This document shows positions 10,653 through 21,480 of a stretch of DNA of 64,000 nt, piece by piece. The translations under genes were made by a program, and so were the position numbers. Source of the stretch: Branchiostoma floridae (Eukaryota; Chordata; Leptocardii; Amphioxiformes; Branchiostomatidae). The notes beneath the pieces are model-generated. The model saw only the letters and a list, made by a program, of their open reading frames with translations, made no database searches and had not been told where the DNA came from. Numbering within the stretch: position 1 is the stretch's first letter; every line of letters starts with the position of its first letter. Location: positions 3,804,618 through 3,868,617 of the forward strand of contig NC_049984.1 in NCBI RefSeq assembly GCF_000003815.2, written 5' to 3'.

Positions 10653-10855
10653 CGGGCTGGGACGAAAATAAAGTACAGAGCAGAGTGGACTCATTCCTCA
10701 GCCAACCGCCATCTATCACACCACAGTCATCTCTCAGTAAGACATCTGGACCCGCATATCTCCAGTTTTAAAACACTTTTATTCAGTTATGCCAAACTGG
10801 TTACGAAATGTGAATAAAGAGACTCTTTTTACACAACCGATGCTTTATTCTCACC

Positions 10856-10888
10856 GACGTTTCGGTGACCGTCTGTCACCTTCTTCAG
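10856..10888 (-). ncRNA. Hammerhead ribozyme-like motif, Penelope type, copy 2
   Basis: Minus strand: CTGAAGA (10888-10882), one extra A, a perfect 6-bp stem II GGTGAC/GTCACC closing a 5-nt loop (10880-10864), GAAA (10863-10860), then CGTC (10859-10856). Stem II is fully paired, unlike copy 1, so this is the better preserved of the pair. AATAAAG follows 8 nt downstream. Nothing resembling a Penelope reverse transcriptase is nearby, so it is a solo terminal fragment. Confidence 0.6.
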
Positions 10889-11530
10889 GGCAATTCTGAC
10901 TGGTTCACATTGTACTGCAGGACAGGTGTTGCTGCTCACAGTTCAGATGCGGTCACAAAACGAAAAGTATTTGCATATGTACAAACAGCTTTGATGCACA
11001 TATTTACAATGCGGTCCCAAACGTAAAGGAGTGTAATACATCCATAACACAATCAGTTGTCAATTAACGATGAATTGATGTAACGGTTTTTTTTTTTTTT
11101 TTTACTTCTTAAGAATATTGTCCCACACGTGGTTACGAAATGTGTTTCTTGCGTACTGCCTAGAAAATTCGCACTTGTATACCTTCCAGTGTAATATGCC
11201 TTGCCTTGGTACCTATTTAGTGCGACCGTCCTTATACAACAACACAATTTTGTGAATTCAATGTCTTCTCGATCTCATGGCGATATCATTTCTGGCTTGC
11301 GGTCTTCAAAACGTTTCCCGGCAAAGTACGAGTACGTTTTCCTCCCTAAAACATCCACCGTGAGCTCCATATTCTTCTGCGGCACTTCCCTGTGCCTGCC
11401 TGGGTATTTCAATCTTCGTAAGCTCAGGGGGGTGTTTTAAATTTGGTTGAGTTCTATATGAAGACGCTGGTGCCACTTCTCTGAGTATGAACGGAACTGA
11501 ACTGAGATCAATATCTTCCCGCTGCACCCC

Positions 11531-11943
11531 TCTGTGCCTGCCCGAGCCTTCCAATTTTCGTGAACTCTACCCGCGACACTCGCCGGTGCCTGCCCGGGTC
11601 TTACCATCTTCGTGAGCTCTACCCGCGACACCCGCCGGTGCCTGCCCGGGTCTTACCATGGCCATCTTCGTGAGCTCTACCCGCGACACTCGCCGGTGCC
11701 TGCCCGGGTCTTACCATCTTCGTGAGCTCTGCCCGCGACACTCGCCGGTGCCTGCCCGGGCCTTACCAACTTCGTGAGCTCTACCCGCGACACTCGCCGG
11801 TGCCTGCCCGGGCCTTACCATCTTCGTCGTTCGTGAGCTCTACCCGCGACACTCGCCGGTGCCTGCCCGGGCCTTACCATCTTCGTGAGCTCTACCCGCG
11901 GCACTCGCCGGTGCCTGCCCGGGCTGTACCGTCTTCATGAGCT
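11531..11943. repeat. 52-bp minisatellite, about 7 units
   Basis: Homologous to 886-1435 with the same core and the same CGTCGTT variant unit, but about three units shorter. Confidence 0.92.
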
Positions 11944-12404
11944 GTCCTTTCCTTGTGGCACGGAATGGCGAGGAGGGTGAGGGGGCCTCCGAGAGGCTGA
12001 CAGGCTGCTGTTCTTGCGCCGTTATATCGGGTGGCTCAAGGCCAAGGGCCCGAACAGAGGCAAGATAATCGGGACCCTGCGCGGAGATGCCTTAGTTCTT
12101 CCTTTCTTTTTTTCTTTTTTTTTTTTTTTTTAAATTTCATTCCCAATGGCTCCTATCACTTACCAGCCTGGGAGGTGCGCGCTTGTTCATCCCTTCCACT
12201 CCTACCCCGCGACACGGAGTGAGATCACATGTGGGGTTTGTTGTATCTAACTCGCTCATCGCGCGAGGCATGACGGGATAGTACTAAATCCCTTCTTACC
12301 TCGCTCTCTGTTCGAGTTTAGATATGGGCGTTATATCGGGTGCTCCTGCCTTCCCCCCTTTACACACAGCTGTTGTCCTTCCCCTTCTTCTCACAAAGCG
12401 CGCG

Positions 12405-12504
12405 NNNNNNNNNNNNNNNNNNNNNNNNNNNNNNNNNNNNNNNNNNNNNNNNNNNNNNNNNNNNNNNNNNNNNNNNNNNNNNNNNNNNNNNNNNNNNNNN
12501 NNNN
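12405..12504. other. Assembly gap of 100 N
   Basis: Exactly 100 undetermined bases, the usual placeholder for a gap of unknown size. It lies in the part of copy 2 that differs from copy 1, directly upstream of a truncated LINE ORF. Confidence 0.99.
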
Positions 12505-12520
12505 TCGATTCCTGTGTTAA

Positions 12521-13387
12521 CCCATTCTGTTATATGGCTGTGAAATTTGGGGTACCGAGAAATTAAATGATACATCTCCGATCGAAATTACACACAACCA
12601 ATTCTGCAAGAACATTCTTGGAGTCTCTAGAAATAGTAGTAATTTAGCATGTAGGTCCGAATTAGGTAGATTTCCACTAGACATAGATATTTCCGTTCGA
12701 CTTGTAAAATATTGGTTGTGTTTAACACAAATGGATTATACTAAGCATCCATTACAAGTAAATGCACTCTTGGAACAGCATAACTCCGTCGTAAACGGCC
12801 GGAGAAGATCATTGTTGCAGCGTGTTAAAGAAATACTTGATTATAGTGGATATTCTTATCTCTGGTACTCTGATAACTCACTCTATGACCCTGTATATGT
12901 ATGTAATATGATAAGGAACAGAATTACCAATATGTATATCCAGACGTCTCTACATAATATAAGTATAGATACCGGTAAGCTGAGATTCTACAAAACTTGT
13001 AAATCTGTATACGCTAGAGAGAAGTACTTAGAACTAGTTGATTTCGAGCTGCGCTCCGCAATAAGCAAAGTCAGAATTAGCGCTCATCCTCTAGAAGTGG
13101 AAAGAGGGAGATACAAGAGATTACCAGTGTGTGAAAGGATTTGTAAATATTGTACATCTAAAGCAGTGGGAGACGAAACACATTTCATTTCCAAATGTTC
13201 ATTCAACGAAACCGAAAGAATCACCCTGTTTAGAGAAGTCACAAAGACTTATCCCAACTTCCCCACATTGACAGACAAACAGAAGGCCACTTTTCTCTTG
13301 AAATCGCAGAACCCACAAATTTTAGAAAATGTGGGGCTTTTCGTCTCCCTCTGCTTCCAAAAAAGAAGTCAAACCCAACCTGCTTAG
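12521..13387 (+). CDS. LINE reverse-transcriptase C-terminal part, 5'-truncated
   Basis: An open frame of 288 codons runs from just after an in-frame TAA at 12518 to TAG at 13385. It opens with PILLYGCEIWG, the stretch that follows the reverse transcriptase in many LINE polyproteins. Next come CKNILGVSRNSSNLA and ELGRFPLDI, then a zinc-knuckle-like segment (VCERICKYC ... DETHFISKC), and the end LCFQKRSQTQPA. The endonuclease and catalytic reverse transcriptase would lie upstream, in the gap or absent. Similar 3' ends occur at 31935-32330, 48066-48288 and 51768-52020, so this is a locally abundant family distinct from the RTE element. It is open but cannot be autonomous as seen. Confidence 0.8.
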   Translation, partial: PILLYGCEIWGTEKLNDTSPIEITHNQFCKNILGVSRNSSNLACRSELGRFPLDIDISVRLVKYWLCLTQMDYTKHPLQVNALLEQHNSVVNGRRRSLLQRVKEILDYSGYSYLWYSDNSLYDPVYVCNMIRNRITNMYIQTSLHNISIDTGKLRFYKTCKSVYAREKYLELVDFELRSAISKVRISAHPLEVERGRYKRLPVCERICKYCTSKAVGDETHFISKCSFNETERITLFREVTKTYPNFPTLTDKQKATFLLKSQNPQILENVGLFVSLCFQKRSQTQPA

Positions 13388-13510
13388 AAATAGCCAACAC
13401 TAGTATTAGATTAGAACATTGTTTATGACTGTCCATTGTCACTATGTGTATACTATGTACTTGCAATTAGCCCCCGGGCACGAACTTGCAAATAAACTTC
13501 TCTTTATTAA
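13388..13510 (+). mobile_element. 3' UTR of the same LINE
   Basis: Ends with GCAAATAAACTTCTCTTTATT after a conserved CAATTAGCCCCCGGGCA block. The same block closes the fragments at 31935, 48066 and 51768. After it the duplicated-unit sequence resumes (AACAAAACACAATTATCG). Confidence 0.75.
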
Positions 13511-14713
13511 CAAAACACAATTATCGATACCGCTGACGAAATTACACACAAAATCCAGCCGTAACAATATCCACACCATACGCACTCGACATCCCCCCGC
13601 CTAGCGCTCAAAGGTGGGCAAGCCACGATAACATGAACAGTCCTAGGCCATGCGTGCTCCCCGTACATACATGTGCTCAACAACCAAACGCTAAGCTTGG
13701 TAAAAATAGGCCACGCACACGACAATCACCTTACGTACGGGCAACACCCACGCAATCCAAAAAGTTAAACTTGACAAACGAAAACGTATAACAATAACAT
13801 GTACGTAACAAAAACCACGCTCTAGAAACGCTGGCAGTCTGCATTACTACATTGCCCACGAGGAGGATGGCGGCGGGTTTCAATTCCTGAAAAGAACTCC
13901 GAAAATGGTAGCCATAGTGAGCCCCGATGGCATGACAAAATCCTGCATGAAACCATACATACGAAATAAATATAAAGATTTAAAGAAAATGACAAGAAAA
14001 TGGCGAAGCTCTAGATCTGTAATGGACCTCCGCACTGTATGGAGGCGTTCGTAGAATTCCCTGGTAGAGGATGGATGCAGATTGTGATTTCAGTCACGGC
14101 GATACTGTGAGAGTATCCATCTTGCTTCTTTGTCCGGGGTTTCAAACCACGTGTCTGCGTATCACTAGAATATACACAAAAATCAGAAAATGACAAGAAA
14201 ATGGTGAATATCTCGGTCTGTAACTCTCCTCAATAACAGACAAAAGCCTCCCTTGCCTTCCAAGGTAGAGGATGGCAACGGATTCTATTATCCCACCACG
14301 GTGACTCAGAGGGTAGCCATGTTGCATCTCCTCGACAGCGACAGCTCTAGCATCCTGTTAACACTTTCACAAAACAAGAAAACACACAAATAGCAAACTC
14401 CTAAACAGCACCACTAATCAGCGTCGTCAAAAGGTGGCCACAGCAAAAATTCAACAGAGGATGCGAGCGTATATACTAAAACTGAAAAGAAACATTCTAA
14501 ATATTAAAGGTAGCTCTCTCCCGTCGGACCTGCATACAACGTTTACAAAGCGTTCACAAAACACTCAGCAAACAGGCAACAGACAAAACGCGAAAATGAA
14601 ACTATGTGACAGTCAACCGGAAAAATTTGCAAAAACGTGAAGTCTTTCCGTACGGCAAAAACATGACTCTGCGAGCCCTGCAACAGGCCTAGACTACAGA
14701 TATCAAACATGTC
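13511..14713. other. Body of duplicated unit copy 2, no recognised gene
   Basis: Homologue of 1667-2878 with small indels. Frames differ in length from those of copy 1, arguing against coding. Confidence 0.6.
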
Positions 14714-14905
14714 TCAACACACAACACCATACCACAAAACCAACAAGTAAATGTCCAGACCGGGCTCAGATATAACTTTCCTGCGTTCCACCAAACCTTG
14801 CGTGGTACCGTGTACCTCTGATACAATACCCGGGAGAGTACGAGCTGCCGTCACGAGCTTGAGCTGCGGCACCGTATCGTGTAGTAGCGAGTCTCCCGCC
14901 GGCAT
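14714..14905 (-). CDS. Candidate 63-residue small protein, duplicated unit copy 2
   Basis: Counterpart of the frame at 2879-3067: same ATG, same AGA context, N-terminus MPAGDSLLHD, shared SEPGLDIY. Eight differences in the first 54 residues (including E4G, A11T, Q13P, I31V), then an unrelated end (LLVLWYGVVC). The promoter upstream is intact. The retained frame over 54 codons hints at coding, but the divergence between copies is low, so retention by chance is possible. Confidence 0.3.
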   Translation of the reverse strand: MPAGDSLLHDTVPQLKLVTAARTLPGIVSEVHGTTQGLVERRKVISEPGLDIYLLVLWYGVVC

Positions 14906-15023
14906 TCTCGTGGCCTTTTCCCGGCAAGTTTTCTGCGCTGGGGCGATGAAGGACGCACGCTGCTGGCGTCAGACGAGCCGGAGGGCCAACACCCAGAAGA
15001 ATGATATATTCCTGCGCGCATCT

Positions 15024-15064
15024 CTTATTTATAGGGGGAGTGACGTCATACTTTTCGGGCCAAT
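15024..15064 (-). promoter_or_regulatory. CCAAT-CRE-TATA promoter, copy 2
   Basis: Same three boxes as in copy 1: inverse CCAAT (15060-15064), TGACGTCA (15041-15048) and TATAAATAAG on the minus strand (15033-15024). A start near 14995 is predicted. Confidence 0.6.
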
Positions 15065-15083
15065 CATTGTGCACCTCAAATAG

Positions 15084-15884
15084 CTCTCATGATTGCACAA
15101 GTTGCAGCAGCACAGTGATGCTCAGGGCAAGGGGTTTCATTTATAGATTACTCCGCATAGGATAAAGTAGTACCTTGAATAGTGATCACAAAATTCTAGG
15201 TTGTCAACCACAAAATGCACCTGGTCCAAAATTTCAATGACTTGCCGGGGACCGATTCAATTTGAGGTGTGTGCCACATACCAGGGCGGGAGGTATTTTC
15301 TTAACGTCAGGCTTTAGCTATAGTGTGTGGGTGACCAAATACTTTCTAATACTTTCTTTGTATAAGAATGTTGCATTTTCCTTAGACGTTTCCTGTATTT
15401 TAAAAGGTTTGATGTAATGCAAGTTTTCTATATGCGGTATTGATACCCGTACCTCGAGCCACATACCATTTCAATGACACGTACCAATTGCGCTGCACAA
15501 AAATTCAAGCATATTGCCGTGTATATGATATTCATGTCTACCTTGCCCCCCCCCCCCCCACGAAATGGAGGTCAATGGAGGTAGGTTGGTATAATGTCAT
15601 TGCTCACCTGAAGAGGTATTTGATAAGTCAAAGGACTCGATGATGTCTTTTACGTAATGTCGTCTCTGCTACCAACGGGAAATTTTGTGTTAACAAGCAG
15701 TGGATGATCATAACATTACAACATTACTCCTGTTGATCTGTATCTGTATCTAGCCGGTATGACCTCCCTTTGGTGTAACACACCAGGTTTGCAGGCACGT
15801 GGCGCGACAGCAGATGGTTATATTACACTGGACGACCTGTCACACCTAGCTTTTGCACATCTATTTATCCAGCGAAGATGCCGA
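15084..15884. other. No supported gene
   Basis: Unique-looking AT-rich sequence with a short poly(C) run at about 15547-15559. No coding or RNA feature was recognised. Confidence 0.5.
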
Positions 15885-16033
15885 AAAGTATTTACTCAAG
15901 CTCCTGTATATGATTTTGGAAACGGTCAGACATCTTCTTTCGTTTGAGGCCGCCGCCCTCATCATGTTGAGGATTCTGCAGCCTGGCGTTTCAGACAGTA
16001 TCCACTATCTTCCGTCAGTGACACTGCAGAGAT
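15885..16033 (-). mobile_element. Penelope-type terminal fragment (family 2), interrupted
   Basis: Carries the family-2 blocks TTTACTCAAG, TATGATTTTGGAAACGGTCAGAC and, after a foreign 55-bp piece (about 15930-15984), CGTTTCAGACAGTATCCACTATC ending in GTCAGTGACACTG. The hammerhead-like core (15985-16018, minus strand) is damaged: CTGACGG instead of CTGACGA and GCC instead of GTC. Stem II is kept with a G-U wobble. Confidence 0.6.
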
Positions 16034-19000
16034 CTGGAGGAAATTGTTTTTATACCCTTAACTACTATGTGCTAGGTGACTCCACTCTAGGGAAGCTCTG
16101 GTAAAATACGAATTTTTGAATGATTGAAGCCAGGGTTCCAAGGAAAGTCTCCCATGAGAGCATTTATGGCCCAAGGCAAGACTGCAGATGAGGTATTAAG
16201 TCGTGAACATGAGGGCGTGGTGCCTTCACACCGTCCCGGGTCCCTCAGGACCAACCGTCAATCAAACGAAGAGGGCGGATACAAGTCCGTAATTGGGGAC
16301 CGCAGATTCACTCCCTGGTCATAAATCATCACAAGACATTGTCCGGCTGTAGACTTTGTGTATGATATGAAGAAGAAGATGAATATGTGTGTGCGTGTGT
16401 CGAGGATTCCTTTGTGTATCGGGTTTTCCACTCTTCCGATTCTATCATACAGTCAGTGCTCAAGTCGGATTCTTTCTACCGTAACATATATTTCAGAAAC
16501 ATATGGAGACGCTTGTACATATAGACAATGCTTGTACGTATAGACAATTGCTATGTTTTTATGTCTCCATATTGTTATGTCATGCGTCTAATATACATTT
16601 AATGTCTTTACTGTTTGCCTGTTAGCGCCTGTAATAAAGAAATAAAAAAAGAAATACAATACTGCAACATATCATATTCTTGACACACGGACAAGGTTAA
16701 TGGATGTTAAGTAAATATCTGAAATATGATTAAAATGTTTCTAAAGCTTGTATTCATTGTGTCGTTGAAAAATCACAGTATTTCATCAGTTCATTTGAAT
16801 GTATTATCTTGCAACTATCTTCTAAGTTATCTGCTTAGTGTCCACATTGCATTGTTCCTGTTGCAATGGAAATAAAGTTAAAGTCATATCTTCTATGTTG
16901 TTAGCCCGGTCATCATATATGCTATTTAAAGCAAAACATTTTCCTTTTACGCAATTAAAGCAACCGTCAGTAGTATGGCGGGGTTCTATGGATCATTTGA
17001 CCTTCGACCTGTCTTCTCATGCTCAGGTCATCATGTGACCTAAAGCCTCGTGACCTAGGTTGTAGAAATATGGGGAAAGCTATTGCCCCTAGGAGGGCAT
17101 GTGCGCATTAAGGCACAACTGTACGGCCGCTACCGTTAAAGTCAGATCGTAATTTATGGGGTAATGACCGCTACAAAAAAGCCAGTTGCATAAAAAGTCA
17201 ATTACTTGCTGGTCGTCGTGAGCAAGAGCTTTCTGCCGCTTCCTTTCATCCGCAGCGCGGACGTCAGCGCTAAGTGTTGAGTTATTGTCACAATCAACGC
17301 CTCTGGACATTAGTGTAGCTCAAGACAAAAAGATGGAGGTCCCGGAGGTGAATGTCTGGTTCTGCCCGGGCCCAAAAAGGGCGGTTGCGTCGGGTCAGAT
17401 CTGCGCGCAGGATCCCATAATCTCGCGGAAATGAGGTTTCGAATTTATTGGCCCATTGCAGGAAGAAGTTAAGTCTAGTTACTGATTCAGTCATTAGGGC
17501 GGGAGTCTATTATGTACATTAGAAAGATGGAGAGACGGTCCACGGGGAATTTGGCGTGGCGATTTGCCAAGACTCTTCAAACGACTTTGGACATTTGCTG
17601 GCAAATCTTTCGGGGTAAACTGGAAATGGAAAAGACAGCGGCTGCTATGGAGGACTGCACTTCCTCAAGAGTATCTCAAGGACTTTACGGTGTCGTTTTT
17701 TACTACGTTGATAGATACTTTTAGATGGGCTGATTTGCATAGCGTATATGTAACTATATGAAGGACAAACCAATCAATGCAAAGAACAGATCATCACATT
17801 TAATGACGGATGTTTATTTTCTGGAAGCATATGGTATGACGAATAGAGTAAAAACTATGCCATTTTCAATTGACAAACGTCTACAGTGCCAAAGATGGGC
17901 GAAAAATCAAAAAGTCAAGGCGTCATTTTTGGAGCTATACTAGTCTGTTATGGAAAAAATATATATAACAAAGCTGTTAATAGGAATACAAACTCTTGAC
18001 AAAAAGGTAATGGTTGACTTTTTACGGTGTAGATATTGAAAGGATACGATTGCTTTAATATGCATCTGCGAAATTTCCCTCGCAATGACCAGTCCTATTC
18101 AAACCGTTACAAATATGAGGACCTCAGCACCTTTCCAACCATAACAGCCATGCATTCAACAACACAAAGAGCAACGAAGCATCCGCATATCTTTGTCTGT
18201 CAACAAAGCATTTTTTCTCGGGCATCACAAGACGAAATTCCTTGGAAAAGAGATCAAAGCCTTCTCTAACTCATCAGCCATCAACGAGTCCTCAGGGTGA
18301 CAGAACTAGGCCATGCTTTGTTTGAATGGTTGTGCTGATGCGAGTAATGTAGAACTGAAAAGGAGCTTCTGGGTACATCATCTTCTGATAAGATACCATC
18401 TGTTACGGTGGCAGCAACCTGTTTGGAGATCGGCAGTACTTGTGGGAGAAATCTACTTTTGCGAAATTAAAGTTTAAAAATATACCTGCGTACGTTTTGG
18501 CTAAACTGTGATTAAACTCTCCCAAAGGATTATTTTAATGGGCTCCATCCTGAACTAAACATTGCATTACCTCATCCATTACCATTTATTTGATAGTAAG
18601 CATAGCATCCTTTAGGAACTCCAACACTGATGAAAGCGTGGGAATGAAGAAAAAGCTGCCTTCGTTCTGAAATCTACTACGTGTTCAAGAAGGTTGAACA
18701 AATCACTAAGCACACGGGAGTATGATATACGCATATAGATTGAATTGTTTTTCACCTTTGAGCTGATCTAATTATTCAGTTAGGTAAACATTGATCAAAG
18801 AAAACTTAACCTAAAAACTTTTCAATTAGTCTTGATACAATGTTGGGGAGTCTAGCTCATCGAAGATCGATTAATGGTCCTTACGAGAACGGCAACCGTT
18901 CACTTCGCTTTGAACTTCGAGTACTTTCTGTATCTGATTCATCTGTACCTTAAAAGGAAGACCAAGTGCATGTCGAGTGTGTGGTATAAAAAAAACGGAG

Positions 19001-19114
19001 TGCATTGATCTTATATGTACTGTTGATGCCGTCTATCGATCATTAGGAGGAAGACCATATGCATGTGGAGTGTGCGATGCAAATAAGATAATACTGTTAC
19101 CAAACAGAAAAAAA
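16034..19114. other. No supported gene
   Basis: Three kilobases of AT-rich sequence with only short frames. Around 16497-16579 CATATGGAGAC and GTCTCCATATTG form inverted arms with a 55-bp spacer, and TAATAAAGAAATAAAAAAAG at about 16632 looks like a retroposon tail. A 30-bp motif (GAAGACCA...GCATGT.GAGTGTG) occurs twice, near 18958 and 19050. Confidence 0.45.
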
Positions 19115-19402
19115 ATAATAAGGTAGCCTAAAGAGATCTCATATACAAGTCTGTCAGCACAGCGATTCATCCGTATCACCAATGTATGGTAAATGCTACA
19201 GCCGTGCGTAAATGTAAAGCAGAGCGTGCCTAGACATAGCATTGAACATGTATAAGTACCAATGTGTGCATCCGTCTCTGTACATATTTGTCTATCACTA
19301 CATTCATTTCTTTGAATTGCGTTACATTGTCTCAAACCTACCTGTTTCTTCTGATCCTCGTGCACTACCAACTGGCCAGAAATGTGAAGAGGGCGCTATT
19401 TT
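19115..19402 (-). repeat. Inverted copy of the PLXDC exon 1/intron 1 junction
   Basis: The reverse complement matches 23589-23873 closely, including the last 55 bases of exon 1, the splice donor ACAG|GTAGGT and about 230 bp of intron. The exon part stays open on the minus strand (SSHFWPVGS against SSHIWPVGS in exon 1) and keeps the donor. The signal-peptide start is not duplicated. It could be a dead inverted duplication or an unannotated alternative exon of another transcript. Confidence 0.8.
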
Positions 19403-20201
19403 TTCTAGTTGGTAACAGTGAAAGTTTGTCTGCATCATCGAGTTGCATTCTATCTTACTCTTTTTCGCCCATTATTTAAAGTATTCTATGTACATATCTC
19501 ATGTCACCGCAAAGTTTCGGTGTTCCTGCTACATACAGTACTAAGGTCATGTCGATTTGATTATATGGATGATATCCGCGCACATCAGTTTTCGGCCGTT
19601 TTCAAAAATAAAATACAAAGTAACTGCAAAATGAGCAAAGATATGCCGTAGATAAAAAATAAATAAGAAAACATGTACTTATGCCGAAGATGTCAGTTAA
19701 TTTCAAGGTCAGAGATAAGGATGTGAAAAGAACCAATGAAGAATGCATTGTTCGGTTTGTGTTTCAGTCACTTGTTCAACCTTCTTGACAACTTGTATTT
19801 CAAAATGAAGGAAACCATTTTATTGGGGGGGGGAACATTCCTTTATTCGCATGCTCGCATCAGTTTTGGGTTCCCAAAGGATATAGGTTAACAAAAGAAA
19901 GTTGCTTTCATAATGAAATCTAAGAAATTTCTAGAAACGGTCAAAAATTGATGCGCGCGCGAATCAGATGCCGTCCATGTAATGAAATCAACATGGCCTG
20001 ACGTTAGCAGACGTTTCCCTCCCAGTGATGTAGCGGTGAGTTCTCGGTTGATCCTGCCTGAGTTGGGGAGCAGCTTGTGAGGCGATCCACTCACAGCAGA
20101 CAAAGTGCGACCCGCCACGCTGTATCAGTGATGCCGCCTCTGGCTGCGGGTCACGGGAGGTCATGGATAACACGGCAGGATCTGATGCACCGTCAACAGA
20201 C
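19403..20201. other. Diverged inverted repeats, no gene
   Basis: About 65 bp at 19545-19612 (GTCATGTCGATTTGATTATATGG...) reappears as a diverged reverse complement at about 19925-20005. No coding feature was seen. Confidence 0.4.
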
Positions 20202-21480
20202 GGGTACATTAGGGGTGGGTCCGGAACTGTAGGAAAGCGGATCTATTCGGGTAAGGTTAACGGAGTTACGTGGAACAGGGAAGTACAGGGATTTGCGTAC
20301 ATTACAGTTTGTTCATCGTACTTTAGACTACTTTTGTGTATTCAATAGCCTATTATTTGATGAGATTATCTCGAAAGTTCATCTGTGTTGGTAGAAGTCA
20401 TTATTGGACTAGTCAAACTGTAATATCAAACACAAAAATTTGGGTGAATCCAATTTTTGTGTTGGATAATTCAGTTTAACTAGTCCAATACTTAATGAGA
20501 TGTAGTCTACTATTATGACTCGATATCAGAGCAGTGATCATGAACAAAATATATTTGGATAATCACAATTTGCCACGGCACTTTGGTATTAAAGACATTT
20601 AAGGGCAGCAGATGTAGGCGGGTAGGGTTAACGGAGTCACGTGGAACGAGGAAGCCCGGGTATTTGTGTACATTACAGCTTGTTCATATTGTACTTTAGG
20701 CAGTGCCATTCAGGGTCTTAATAATGACCCTGCTATCTGTACCGTGTTGTGTGAGAAGAAATAAACCATCGTATATATATGTGTATAACTATATTCAAAA
20801 AGCCTATTATTTGATGAGATTTGGTCTACTATTATGACTCGATATCAGAGCAGTGAACAAAATATATTTGGATAATCATAATTTGACACGGCATTATCAA
20901 AGACATTTAAGGGCAACAGATGTAGGCGGGTAAGGTTAACGGAGTTATGTGGAAGTCCAGGGATTTGTGTACATTACAGCTCTTTCATCGTACTTTAGAC
21001 TACTTTTATGTATTCAAAAAGCCTTTCATTTGATGAGATTAACTTGAAAGTTCATATGTGTTGGTAGAAGCCATTATTGGACTAGTTAAACTGTAGTTTC
21101 AAACACATAAATTTGGGTCCAATTTTTGTGTTGGATATTACAGTTTAACTAGTCCAATATTTAATGAGATGTAGTCTACTATTATCACTTGATATCAGAG
21201 CAGTGAAAAAATAAATATTTGGATAATCAAAATTTGACACGTCACTTTGGTATCAAAGACATTTAAGGGCAACTGATGTAGGCGGGTAAGGTTAACGGAG
21301 TTATGTGGAACGACAAAGTCCAGAGATTTGTGTACATTACAGTTTGTTCATATTGTACTTAAGATGTGTAGTCAAAAAGCCTATTCTTTGATAAGAGGTA
21401 GTCTACTATCATTGCTTGACATCGTAGCAACCATTAAACGAAGTACATTTGAATAATTCAAATTTAACACGGCAGATTTA
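20202..21480. repeat. Four tandem units in an alternating two-type pattern
   Basis: Units share GGGTAAGGTTAACGGAGTTA...GTGGAA, TTTGTGTACATTACAG, TTCAT.GTACTTTA and TTTGATGAG.T. They begin near 20245, 20617, 20926 and 21283. Units 1 and 3 also carry an 85-bp foldback (20402-20489, 21076-21158); units 2 and 4 lack it. The larger period is therefore a dimer of about 670-680 bp. Confidence 0.85.
20402..20489. repeat. Foldback of about 40-bp arms, first copy
   Basis: ATTGGACTAGTCAAACTG at the left end pairs with CAGTTTAACTAGTCCAAT at the right end. The inner parts around ACACAAAAATT and AATTTTTGTGT also pair, leaving only a few loop bases. A second copy sits at 21076-21158. Confidence 0.85.

Larger units (their letters stand above)
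10653..15083 (-). repeat. Large direct duplication, copy 2
   Basis: Matches 1-3267 base for base over long runs, with the same order of hammerhead-like motif, poly(A)-like tract, minisatellite, body, small ORF and promoter. Between about 12020 and 13510 it carries 1.5 kb absent from copy 1. That insert includes an assembly gap and a LINE 3' end, and replaces about 150 bp of copy 1. The string GTTATATCGGGTG occurs at both 12020 and 12329 within the insert. Confidence 0.9.

Noticed and set aside
10394-10771. Possible enzyme C-terminus (VSGWDENKVQSRVDSF) resembling FAD glycerol-3-phosphate dehydrogenase
   Set aside because: Similarity covers about 35 residues, would need frameshifts upstream and lacks any neighbouring exon. 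A profile search of the six-frame translation of 9645-10771 would decide.
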